Part shown: piece by piece, positions 1-6,519 of the stretch
Numbering within the stretch: the first letter of the stretch is position 1
Layout of the letters: the number at the start of each line of letters is the position of its first letter
Assembly: GCA_964558465.1 (NCBI GenBank)
Contig: CAZLEF010000093.1
Span: 1 to 28,986, forward strand
Origin: JACJYC01 sp964558465
Lineage (GTDB): Bacteria > Bacteroidota > Bacteroidia > Chitinophagales > Saprospiraceae
Direction of reading: 5' to 3'
Length of the DNA: 28,986 nucleotides
The notes under the pieces: model-generated
What the model was told of the DNA's origin: nothing
Databases searched by the model: none
The model's input: the letters and a program-made list of their open reading frames with translations, nothing else
Program-made: the position numbers and the translations under genes

Positions 1-76
1 TTCCAGTTATTTGGAATCTTTATATATGTTAAACTTAAGTTGACGCCCATGCGCCCAAAGCGTGGCCATGCGGGTA

Positions 77-122
77 CCACGCCGCGGCGTGGCGAACCCG
101 CCTACGCCAAGGCTACGGCGGG
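77..122. repeat. GC-rich inverted repeats (GGCGTGG family)
   Basis: A perfect 16-bp palindrome CCACGCCGCGGCGTGG lies at 77-92. It is followed by a second imperfect hairpin, CCCGCC...GGCGGG, at about 97-120. The string GGCGTGGCGAACC at 86-98 recurs at 28932-28944, and a related hairpin (GCCACGC...GGCGTGG) lies near 14970-14990. No coding sequence is supported in 1-322. Confidence 0.6.
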
Positions 123-127
123 CGAAG

Positions 128-184
128 CCAATCGAATCAATCGGATCAATCGAATCAATCGAATCAATCGAATCAATCGAATCA
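128..184. repeat. CGAATCAAT 9-bp tandem repeat array
   Basis: About six tandem copies of a 9-bp unit (CGAATCAAT, one copy CGGATCAAT). The same unit forms arrays at about 23263-23362 and 28896-28986. The open frame across it is a product of the repeat and is not a gene. Confidence 0.85.
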
Positions 185-187
185 TTT

Positions 188-248
188 CATGACAAAAATC
201 ACCGTTCCCAGGTGACAAAAGTCACTCCCCAATGTGATCCTTTTCACA
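188..248 (+). promoter_or_regulatory. Three phased Crp/Fnr-type operators
   Basis: Three palindromes of the form nnTGA-N6-TCAnn: CATGA-CAAAAA-TCACC (188-203), GGTGA-CAAAAG-TCACT (211-226) and TGTGA-TCCTTT-TCACA (233-248). The last is a perfect match to the classic CRP consensus. Start-to-start spacing is 23 and 22 bp, about two helical turns, so all three face the same side of the DNA. The proximal box is centred 30.5 bp upstream of the first base of the -7 element at 271, about -41.5 from the expected start site. This is the class II activator position. The likely regulator is the Crp/Fnr protein at 4994-5653 (inference). Confidence 0.75.
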
Positions 249-270
249 AAAAACGGCCTTCTGCCGACGG

Positions 271-278
271 TATCTTTG
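271..278 (+). promoter_or_regulatory. -7 promoter element of first cstB-like gene
   Basis: TATCTTTG fits the Bacteroidota -7 consensus TAnnTTTG. The expected start site is about 282, leaving a leader of about 41 nt before the ATG at 323. No clear TTTG -33 element is present, which fits an activator-dependent promoter. Confidence 0.7.
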
Positions 279-322
279 CGCTATGTTGACATCAATTTTC
301 TTCAAATAAAACCAGTATCGTT

Positions 323-1735
323 ATGAAAGTCGAACAAATCTATACCGGATGCCTGGCCGAAGCGGCTTATTACATTGAAAGCAACGGAGAAGCGGCCATC
401 ATTGACCCGCTTCGCGAAACCGAACCCTATATCGAAAGAGCCAAAGCCGACGGCGCCAGGATCAAGTACGTTTTGGAAACCCACTTTCACGCAGATTTTG
501 TTTCAGGACACCTGGACCTTGCCAAAAAAACGGGCGCAACCATTGTTTACGGCCCAACCGCCCAACCGAATTATAAGGCATATGTTGCAAAAGACAATGA
601 AGAACTGAAATTGGGCAAGGTCACCATCAAGGTCCTGCATACCCCCGGACATACGATGGAGAGCGCCACCTTCCTGCTTAAGGATGAAAACGGAAAAGAT
701 TATGCCGTTTTTACCGGAGATACTTTGTTCCTCGGCGATGTAGGCAGGCCCGATCTGGCTATCAAAGCCGGTGAAATTACCCGGGAAGACCTGGCGGGTT
801 TCCTCTTCGACAGCCTCCGCAACCGCATCATGCCCCTTTCCGACGATGTATTGGTTTACCCGGGTCACGGCGCCGGATCCGCCTGCGGTAAAAAAATGAG
901 CAAGGATACCTGGAGTTATCTGGGCGATCAGAAAAAACTGAATTACGCCCTGCGTCCGGATATGACCCGGGAGGAGTTTATCAGGGAAGTCACCACAGGT
1001 TTGGTCGAACCGCCGCAATATTTCCCCAAAAACGCGATGATGAATAAAATGGGGTATGAAAGCATCGACGAAGTCCGCCGGCGCGGCCTGCACCCCTTGA
1101 ATGTCAGAGATTTTAAAGCGACCTGGGAAGCGGAGGAAGCCCTGGTGATCGATACCCGTCCGCAGGACGCGTTTGCCAAGGGTTATATTCCCGGCTCCAT
1201 TTTTATCGGCATCGACGGCAGTTTTGCAGCATGGGTGGGCGCCCTGATCCAGGATTTGAAAACCCCCATCCTCTTTGTGGCCGACCCCGGCCGGGAAGAA
1301 GAAGTGGTGAACCGCCTGTCCAGGGTGGGCTACGACAACCCGGTGGGTTATCTGGCCGGCGGTTTTGACGCCTGGAAAACTGCAGGCGAGGAAATTGAAA
1401 CCCTCGACGAGATGGATGCGCCTGAATTCGCAGACCTGTTCAATGGCAAAAATCTTCAGGTACTGGACGTCCGGAAAGCAAGTGAATACAACGCCGAACA
1501 CCTGTACGGCGCCGCTAACTTTCCGCTTGACTTCATTAACCGCAACATGAGTATGGTTGATCGCGATAAAACCTATTATCTCTATTGCGCCACCGGGTAC
1601 CGTTCGGTCGTGGCAGCCTCCATCCTCAAAGCAAGGGGATTTGAAAAAATGATCAATGTCCGCGGCGGGTATAAAGCGCTGGCAGATACATCGTTGAAAC
1701 GCACGGAATACGTAGAACAGTTGACGGAATTATAA
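323..1735 (+). CDS. CstB-like persulfide dioxygenase-rhodanese fusion (copy 1)
   Basis: This 470-residue cytoplasmic protein has an N-terminal metallo-beta-lactamase-fold domain (about 1-240) and two rhodanese-type domains (about 270-355 and 365-465). The MBL domain has THFHAD (His54, His56, Asp58), HTPGHT (His110), TGD (Asp133) and His182, matching the mononuclear-iron persulfide dioxygenases (ETHE1/CstB). The first rhodanese domain lacks a cysteine at its active-site loop (around 318-326). The second has Cys422 in the loop CATGYRS. This layout of dioxygenase, pseudo-rhodanese, active rhodanese is that of Staphylococcus aureus CstB, which converts persulfides to thiosulfate/sulfite. The start is supported by the promoter 41 nt upstream and by the identical N-terminus of the second copy. 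It is probably monocistronic, because a strong terminator follows at 1786-1820. The exact substrate (glutathione, bacillithiol, CoA or inorganic persulfide) cannot be read from sequence. Confidence 0.93.
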   Translation: MKVEQIYTGCLAEAAYYIESNGEAAIIDPLRETEPYIERAKADGARIKYVLETHFHADFVSGHLDLAKKTGATIVYGPTAQPNYKAYVAKDNEELKLGKVTIKVLHTPGHTMESATFLLKDENGKDYAVFTGDTLFLGDVGRPDLAIKAGEITREDLAGFLFDSLRNRIMPLSDDVLVYPGHGAGSACGKKMSKDTWSYLGDQKKLNYALRPDMTREEFIREVTTGLVEPPQYFPKNAMMNKMGYESIDEVRRRGLHPLNVRDFKATWEAEEALVIDTRPQDAFAKGYIPGSIFIGIDGSFAAWVGALIQDLKTPILFVADPGREEEVVNRLSRVGYDNPVGYLAGGFDAWKTAGEEIETLDEMDAPEFADLFNGKNLQVLDVRKASEYNAEHLYGAANFPLDFINRNMSMVDRDKTYYLYCATGYRSVVAASILKARGFEKMINVRGGYKALADTSLKRTEYVEQLTEL

Positions 1736-1785
1736 TCTGTTTTAAGAATCTGGTGAAAGGTTAGAATCAGAGAAAGAATTGATTG

Positions 1786-1820
1786 AAACGGGGCAAGTCG
1801 AAAGATTTGTCCCGTTTTTT
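1786..1820 (+). terminator. Intrinsic terminator after first cstB-like gene
   Basis: A 12-bp stem (1786-1797 pairing with 1806-1817, with two G-U pairs), an 8-nt loop, and a run of T up to 1820. It separates copy 1 from the operon that begins with copy 2. Confidence 0.8.
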
Positions 1821-1852
1821 ATAAAGCAACTATCTTTGCAGAAATTTTCGAT

Positions 1853-1897
1853 TGTGATGCAGGTCACTGACATTCAACCCCGGGGGCTTTAATTTTG
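1853..1897 (+). promoter_or_regulatory. Crp/Fnr box and -7 element of the cstB2 operon
   Basis: TGTGA-TGCAGG-TCACT (1853-1868) is a Crp/Fnr-type palindrome. TAATTTTG (1890-1897) fits the -7 consensus TAnnTTTG. The box centre is 29.5 bp from the first base of the -7 element, the same geometry as the promoter at 233-278. The predicted leader is about 42 nt. Confidence 0.75.
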
Positions 1898-1942
1898 TAC
1901 TCTGTTAAAGTAATTCATTCATCTGATTCTAACCAAAAAAAC

Positions 1943-3397
1943 ATGAAAGTCGAACAAATCTATACGGGGTGCCTGGCAGAGGCTGCGTATTACATAGAAA
2001 GCGAAGGCGAAGCCGTTATCATTGACCCGCTGCGGGAAACCCGTCCTTATCTGGAAAAACTCCGGGAAACCGGCGCCAAACTTAAATATATTTTCGAGAC
2101 GCACTTCCACGCCGATTTTGTATCCGGCCACGTGGACCTGGCCCAAAAGACCGGCGCCACCATCGTTTACGGCCCGAATGCCGAGCCATCCTACGAAGTG
2201 CACAAGGCCAGGGACGGCGAAGAGATCACGCTTGGAAAAGTAAAATTCAAGGTATTACATACCCCCGGCCATACCATGGAGAGCACGACCTATCTTTTGC
2301 GGGATGAAACCGGGAAAGATTATGCCATTTTTACTGGCGATACCCTGTTCCTGGGCGACGTGGGCCGGCCCGACCTGGCCATCAAACAAGGCAAAATCAC
2401 CAGGGAAGACCTTGCCGGATTCCTGTTCGACAGCCTCCGCACCAAAATCATGCCCTTGGCCGACGATGTGATCGTTTATCCTGCGCACGGTGCAGGCTCG
2501 GCTTGCGGTAAGAACCTGAGTTCGGACACCTGGGGGTATCTGGGCGACCAGAAACGCCTCAATTATGCGCTGCGGGCCAATATGACCAAAGCGGAATTTG
2601 TCCGGGAAGTAACAGCCGGCCTAACCCCGCCGCCTCAGTATTTCGCCAAAAACGCCATGATGAACAAATCGGGTTACCAGAGTTTTGATGAAGTACTCGA
2701 AAGGGGCGCTGTTGCTCTTGACCCACAGCGGTTTGAAGCCATCCGGGAACAGGAAGACGCGCTGGTGCTCGACGTTCGCAAGGAATCGGATTTTGCAGCC
2801 GGACATATCCCGGGCGCCATTTATATCGGCCTGGATGGCGGATTTGCCCCCTGGGTCGGCGCCCTGATCGTCGACCTTCAACAGCCCATCCTGCTCGTAA
2901 CGCCGGAAGGCCGGGAAGCAGAGACCGTGACCCGTTTGGCCCGCGTGGGGTACGACAATACACTGGGTTACCTGAAAGGCGGAATGGAAGCCTGGAAAGC
3001 AGCCGGGAAAGAAACCGCGACGATCGAATCCATCCCCGCTGTTGAACTGGAAAAACGGCAAATGGAAGCCGGCGGAAAATTGAATATCCTGGATGTGCGC
3101 AAGCCTTCCGAGTTCGTGTCGCACCACTTGCTGGATGCCGTCAATTTCCCGCTCGACTACATCAATAACAACATGCAAAAACTCAGCCGCGGCGAAACGT
3201 ACTACCTGCATTGCCGCAGTGGTTACCGCTCGATGGTGGCAGCGTCCATCCTGAAAGCCCGGGGTGTAAACCAGGTGGTCGATATCGCTAACGGATGGAA
3301 AGACCTGGAAAATACAGCAATGCCAAAATCCGAATACACCTGTCCGACCACCATCGACCAGGAAGTGCTCGATGAGGCGGTGCAATCTTTTATCTAA
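1943..3397 (+). CDS. CstB-like persulfide dioxygenase-rhodanese fusion (copy 2)
   Basis: This 484-residue paralogue of the gene at 323 has the same three-domain layout. The MBL-type dioxygenase domain is at about 1-240 (His54, His56, Asp58, His110, Asp133, His182). The middle rhodanese domain is catalytically empty (about 272-355, no Cys in the active loop). The C-terminal rhodanese has Cys424 in CRSGYRS. The frame stays open to a TTG at 1895, but that codon sits inside the -7 element. The ATG at 1943 gives the same N-terminus (MKVEQIYTGC) as copy 1, so it is the start. The two copies are near-identical over the first 30 residues and then drift, with copy 2 carrying an extra C-terminal tail of about 15 residues. 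The active loops differ (CATGYRS against CRSGYRS), which may mean different sulfur acceptors. It heads a same-strand run with thioredoxin, YeeE/YedE and the Crp/Fnr gene. Confidence 0.93.
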   Translation: MKVEQIYTGCLAEAAYYIESEGEAVIIDPLRETRPYLEKLRETGAKLKYIFETHFHADFVSGHVDLAQKTGATIVYGPNAEPSYEVHKARDGEEITLGKVKFKVLHTPGHTMESTTYLLRDETGKDYAIFTGDTLFLGDVGRPDLAIKQGKITREDLAGFLFDSLRTKIMPLADDVIVYPAHGAGSACGKNLSSDTWGYLGDQKRLNYALRANMTKAEFVREVTAGLTPPPQYFAKNAMMNKSGYQSFDEVLERGAVALDPQRFEAIREQEDALVLDVRKESDFAAGHIPGAIYIGLDGGFAPWVGALIVDLQQPILLVTPEGREAETVTRLARVGYDNTLGYLKGGMEAWKAAGKETATIESIPAVELEKRQMEAGGKLNILDVRKPSEFVSHHLLDAVNFPLDYINNNMQKLSRGETYYLHCRSGYRSMVAASILKARGVNQVVDIANGWKDLENTAMPKSEYTCPTTIDQEVLDEAVQSFI

Positions 3398-3450
3398 AGC
3401 GGATTGCCGGGTGCAGGCATCTTGCATCCGGCATCCGGCATCTGAAAAAT

Positions 3451-3762
3451 ATGGAAAAGAAACTATCATTTCAGGAATTGATCAACGACCCTAAGCCGGT
3501 ATTGGTCGATTTCAGCGCAGAATGGTGCGGGCCTTGCAAGGCCATGGCCCCGATCCTGAAAGAAGTCGCTTCTTCGATCGGCGAAAAAGCCAGGATCATA
3601 AAAATTGACGTGGATAAAAATCCCGGCGTGGCTACGCATTACCAGATCCGCGGGGTGCCCACTTTTATCCTGTTCAGGGACGGCGAGGTCAAGTGGCGCC
3701 AGTCGGGCATGCAATCGGCTTACAGCCTTACCCAGGTGATCAATCAATACGCATTAAATTAA
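3451..3762 (+). CDS. trxA: Thioredoxin
   Basis: This 103-residue thioredoxin has the active site WCGPC (Trp25, Cys26, Cys29) and the cis-proline region GVPTFILF. It has the usual length of a single-domain cytoplasmic thioredoxin and no signal peptide. It lies 53 bp after the second cstB-like gene on the same strand. Thioredoxins can release sulfide or sulfane sulfur from protein persulfides and thiosulfate, so a dedicated role in recycling the rhodanese or CstB cysteine is plausible (inference). The gap before it holds degenerate 7-8 bp GCATCCG repeats. A strong hairpin follows its stop codon. Confidence 0.93.
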   Translation: MEKKLSFQELINDPKPVLVDFSAEWCGPCKAMAPILKEVASSIGEKARIIKIDVDKNPGVATHYQIRGVPTFILFRDGEVKWRQSGMQSAYSLTQVINQYALN

Positions 3763-3763
3763 T

Positions 3764-3857
3764 GGTTGACGGTGGACGATAGACGGCAGACCCCGTCCAT
3801 CGTCCACCGTCCACCGTCCACCGTCAACCGTTCACCGTCCACCGTCCACCGTCAACC
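3764..3857 (+). repeat. Hairpin plus CGTCCAC 7-bp tandem repeats
   Basis: GGTTGACGG... (3764-3786) is almost fully complementary to 3793-3815 (about 21 of 23 pairs) across a 6-nt loop, giving a very stable RNA hairpin without a T-run. The 3' arm is itself the start of a CGTCCAC/CGTCAAC 7-bp tandem array that runs to about 3857. It sits between thioredoxin and the transporter genes inside the presumed operon, so it may act as an mRNA stability or attenuation element. The frame read through it is an artefact of the repeat. Confidence 0.75.
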
Positions 3858-3863
3858 AACATT

Positions 3864-4463
3864 ATGGAGCTACTCAACAACATTCATTCCTTCATCAGTC
3901 AGCCCTGGCATTGGGCAGTATCCGGAGCGGCGATCGCAGGGATCATGTTCACCCTGTTGCTGTTCGGCGAGCGGTTCGGCATTTCCCGCTCATTTGAAAC
4001 GATTTGCAGTGTCGCCGGAGCAGGAAAAAGAGTGAAATATTTCAATTTTGACTGGCGCCTGTACAAATGGTTGCTCGCTTTTGTTGGAGGTTCAATTATT
4101 GGCGGGTTTATTGGCGCCTACCTGCTTCCTTCTCCGGAACCGGTTCAAATCGCACAGGCTACAGTGGAGACCCTCCGGGAAATGGGTGTCAATACCCCTG
4201 AAACCAGATCTGAGGGGCTGGGCTTTTTGCCTGAAGAACTCTTTAACCTGGCCAATCTGGCTACCCTCAAAGGATTGATCCTCATGATCGGCGGGGGTTT
4301 TTTGATCGGGTTCGGCACCCGTTGGGCGGAGGGTTGCACCTCTGGTCATGCCATCAGCGGGCTGGCCGACCTGCAATTGCCGTCACTGGTGGCCGTCGTC
4401 GGCTTTTTTATCGGCGGACTGACGATGAGCCATTTTTTATTGCCGCTGATTTTGAAACTCTGA
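3864..4463 (+). CDS. YeeE/YedE-family transporter, N-terminal half-type
   Basis: This 199-residue inner-membrane protein belongs to the YeeE/YedE (sulfur-transport, TsuA/PmpA-like) family. Hydrophobic segments lie at about 17-35, 67-87, 133-151 and 172-195. The family signature GCTSGH is present with Cys158, and Cys48 sits near another helix. In the full-length thiosulfate transporter TsuA, such cysteines in the pore relay thiosulfate. Here the transporter is split in two, with the other half encoded at 4562. Its place between persulfide dioxygenase/thioredoxin and SQR suggests export or import of thiosulfate or another small sulfur species. The direction of transport cannot be told from sequence. 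Confidence 0.9.
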   Translation: MELLNNIHSFISQPWHWAVSGAAIAGIMFTLLLFGERFGISRSFETICSVAGAGKRVKYFNFDWRLYKWLLAFVGGSIIGGFIGAYLLPSPEPVQIAQATVETLREMGVNTPETRSEGLGFLPEELFNLANLATLKGLILMIGGGFLIGFGTRWAEGCTSGHAISGLADLQLPSLVAVVGFFIGGLTMSHFLLPLILKL

Positions 4464-4468
4464 AATTT

Positions 4469-4548
4469 TCCTCAGTTCCTCAGTTCCTCAGTTCCACGAT
4501 TCCTCGATTCCTCAGTTTCTCGAATCCTTGAATCCTCGATTCCTCAAC
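4469..4548. repeat. 8-bp tandem repeat (TCCTCAGT/TCCTCGAT)
   Basis: Ten consecutive degenerate 8-bp units fill almost the whole gap between the two YeeE/YedE genes. The same family occurs in the opposite orientation at 18502-18534 (units GAGGAACT, GAGGAATC). Confidence 0.8.
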
Positions 4549-4561
4549 TTTAATAACACAT

Positions 4562-4975
4562 ATGCAACTCCTCAAATTTATCGCCGCAGGTATCCTGTTC
4601 GGCATCGTAATGACCAAATCTGAAGCCATTTCCTGGTTCCGCATCCAGGAAATGTTCCATTTTCAGAGCTTTCATATGTACGGTATAATCGGTACCGCTG
4701 TTGTAATTGGCGCAATTGGCATATATTTGTTAAAGAAATGGGGCGTAAAGTCGATTGAAGGCAAACCGCTGAAACTAGCGCCCAAAAAAATGGAAGTAAA
4801 ACGGTTACTTTTTGGCGGCGCCGTGTTCGGCCTGGGATGGGCAATGACGGGTGCATGCCCGGGGCCGTTGTACGTATTGGCAGGACATGGCAACTGGGCG
4901 ATTTTAGTCGTGATCGCCAGCGCAGTATTTGGCGCCTATATGTATGGCGTTCTCCGGCCCAGGTTGCCCCATTGA
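4562..4975 (+). CDS. YeeE/YedE-family (DUF6691-like) transporter, C-terminal half-type
   Basis: This 137-residue membrane protein has hydrophobic segments at about 4-18, 38-57, 82-98 and 110-130, and the motif TGACPGP with Cys99, typical of the second half of YeeE/YedE transporters. It is the partner of the 199-residue protein just upstream. Such split pairs (PmpA/PmpB-like) are common in Bacteroidota and proteobacterial sulfide clusters. The two together match one full TsuA-like transporter. The gene is followed after only 18 bp by the Crp/Fnr regulator, so they are almost surely co-transcribed. Confidence 0.9.
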   Translation: MQLLKFIAAGILFGIVMTKSEAISWFRIQEMFHFQSFHMYGIIGTAVVIGAIGIYLLKKWGVKSIEGKPLKLAPKKMEVKRLLFGGAVFGLGWAMTGACPGPLYVLAGHGNWAILVVIASAVFGAYMYGVLRPRLPH

Positions 4976-4993
4976 TCCTAAAAAAAACATCCG

Positions 4994-5653
4994 ATGTATA
5001 CCGAAAGCGGAGATGTACTTCAACTCCTGCGAAAACATTTCCCCCGGATTGCGGAGAAGGGGCTGCAGGAAGAGATTGTGGAAGCAGGCAAAATATTCCA
5101 TTACCGCTCAGGAGAAGTGATCATGGATTTTGGCAGCTACGTCAAGATGGTACCCCTTGTCGTTGAAGGCAGTATTAAGGTTGTCCGGGAAGATGACAGC
5201 GGGAATGAGTTGTTTTTATACTTCCTGGAACCCGGCGATGCCTGCACCATGTCGTTCAGTTGCTGTATGATGGATAAAAAAAGCATCATCCGCGCGGAAG
5301 CCGAAGAAGATGTTACCTTCATCGGTATCCCGGTGCGGATGGTGGATGAATGGATGCGAAAATACCAGAGTTGGAAGAACTTTGTCATGACCGCCTACGA
5401 CTACCGCATGACCGAGCTGGTAAAAACCATCGACCGGATCGCTTTTCAGAAAATGGACGAACGCCTGCTGGATTACCTCCGCAAAAAAGTCGAAACCAGC
5501 GGTAATAAAACCATCAAGTCGACCCATCAGGAAATCGCCAGCGACCTGAACTCCTCCAGGGAAGCGGTTTCCCGGCTGCTCAAACAACTGGAACATATGG
5601 GCGCTGTGAAACTGGGACGGAATAGTATCGAACTTCTGGCCGTAAAAGCCTGA
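4994..5653 (+). CDS. Crp/Fnr-family transcriptional regulator with a Cys cluster
   Basis: This 219-residue regulator has an N-terminal cyclic-nucleotide-binding-type beta-barrel (about 15-125), a dimerisation helix (about 130-160) and a C-terminal winged helix-turn-helix (about 170-215). The recognition helix contains SSREAVSR (Arg189, Glu190, Ser193, Arg194), as expected for a protein that reads TGA-type half-sites. The phosphate-binding cassette of CRP is replaced by a stretch with Cys84, Cys90 and Cys91 (CTMSFSCC), so cAMP binding is unlikely and a thiol, persulfide, metal or redox signal is plausible (inference). It is the last gene of the operon that starts at 1943. Matching GTGA-N6-TCAC boxes precede four transcription units in this window, including its own operon. 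This suggests autoregulation and control of the sulfide island. Confidence 0.92.
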   Translation: MYTESGDVLQLLRKHFPRIAEKGLQEEIVEAGKIFHYRSGEVIMDFGSYVKMVPLVVEGSIKVVREDDSGNELFLYFLEPGDACTMSFSCCMMDKKSIIRAEAEEDVTFIGIPVRMVDEWMRKYQSWKNFVMTAYDYRMTELVKTIDRIAFQKMDERLLDYLRKKVETSGNKTIKSTHQEIASDLNSSREAVSRLLKQLEHMGAVKLGRNSIELLAVKA

Positions 5654-5796
5654 GTTATGGATGTCGAAATTCTCTCCCGCATACAAGTTGATTTTTTTGG
5701 ATGAAACCTGTTATTGATCCATTCTGATTTTTAAACATTCCGAATTTCCGGTATTTGTTCTGGGTTCAGTTGTAATCTTCAAATAAATATGGGTTG

Positions 5797-5840
5797 TGTG
5801 ATATGGGTCACCAACCCCTTTCTCCTTTCGACCTAACTTG
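5797..5840 (+). promoter_or_regulatory. Crp/Fnr box and near-consensus -7 element of DUF1641-sqr
   Basis: TGTGA-TATGGG-TCACC (5797-5812) followed by TAACTTG (5834-5840), a 7-of-8 form of TAnnTTTG. The box centre lies 29.5 bp from the first base of the -7 element, as at the other island promoters. The leader to the ATG at 5879 is about 34 nt. The rest of the 5654-5878 gap shows no gene. Confidence 0.65.
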
Positions 5841-5878
5841 TTGCACATAATCGAATTTTTCATTCACAACAAGTTATC

Positions 5879-6472
5879 ATGATCCAAAATGGCGTAAACA
5901 CCGTATGGCAGGAATCGCCTGCAGGTCGGCAAATGCTGGCCACTTTTTCGGAAGAACGGACCCTGCAAGCCATCGAACATTTGCTCAGCCGACTGGATAC
6001 CCTGGAAAAAGCGGTCGAGGACCTCAGTGTGCTGATGCGCCAGGGGCCCGGCCTCGTCGCTATGGCCACCGACGCCGCGGATGAGATTTATTCCAAATCG
6101 GATGTACACGGCGTCAGCCTCGAAACCCGGATCAGGAACGGGCTGGAAATGGCAGGCAAACTCACCGCTCCAGGCATGCCGGAAAAACTGGATCAGCTCC
6201 TTGTGCTGTCTGAAAAACTTCCCGGGTTGGTCGCTATGGCAGCCGACTCAGCGGATGAAATGATGAAAAACGCGATCGCGCACGGATTCGACCCGCAAGC
6301 CCTGATCACCGTCGCCGGCGCGGCCAACCGGGCACTGATCGCGGCCGCCGTTGAGCCGCCTGCCAAACCCGGTGGAATATTCGCTCTGCTGCGGGCGTTG
6401 AAGGACCCCGACCGCCAGCGCGGTATCGGTTTCCTGCTGAATTTCCTCCGGTATTTTGGCAAAAACATCTGA
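5879..6472 (+). CDS. DUF1641 domain protein, SQR-associated
   Basis: This 197-residue soluble protein is mostly helical. It has two similar internal blocks (GPGLVAMATDAADE near 56-69 and LPGLVAMAADSADE near 114-127) and the DUF1641 signature at the C-terminus (DPDRQRGIGFLLNFL, about 177-191). DUF1641 proteins are encoded next to sulfide:quinone oxidoreductases and formate dehydrogenases in many bacteria, but their biochemical role is not known to me. A role as an accessory or membrane-docking subunit of the SQR encoded 47 bp downstream is an inference from this pairing. It has no signal peptide and no cysteine. A Crp/Fnr box 67 bp upstream of the start places it in the sulfide regulon. Confidence 0.85.
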   Translation: MIQNGVNTVWQESPAGRQMLATFSEERTLQAIEHLLSRLDTLEKAVEDLSVLMRQGPGLVAMATDAADEIYSKSDVHGVSLETRIRNGLEMAGKLTAPGMPEKLDQLLVLSEKLPGLVAMAADSADEMMKNAIAHGFDPQALITVAGAANRALIAAAVEPPAKPGGIFALLRALKDPDRQRGIGFLLNFLRYFGKNI

Positions 6473-6519
6473 TCGAATATTTTAAAATCCTTATTCTTCC
6501 ATTCCACAACCAGCAAGTC

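Noticed and set aside
62..289. Open frame of 75 codons at the window start
   Set aside because: It is read through a GC-rich hairpin, the CGAATCAAT array and the operator array. The repeated IESIES pattern is a product of the 9-bp repeat.
503..1501. Long minus-strand open frame opposite the first cstB-like gene
   Set aside because: It mirrors codon structure of a real gene with full domain and motif support. The frame itself shows no recognisable family.
3766..4035. Open frame of 89 codons after thioredoxin
   Set aside because: It runs through the CGTCCAC tandem repeat and then out of frame through the YeeE/YedE gene, which has clear family motifs.
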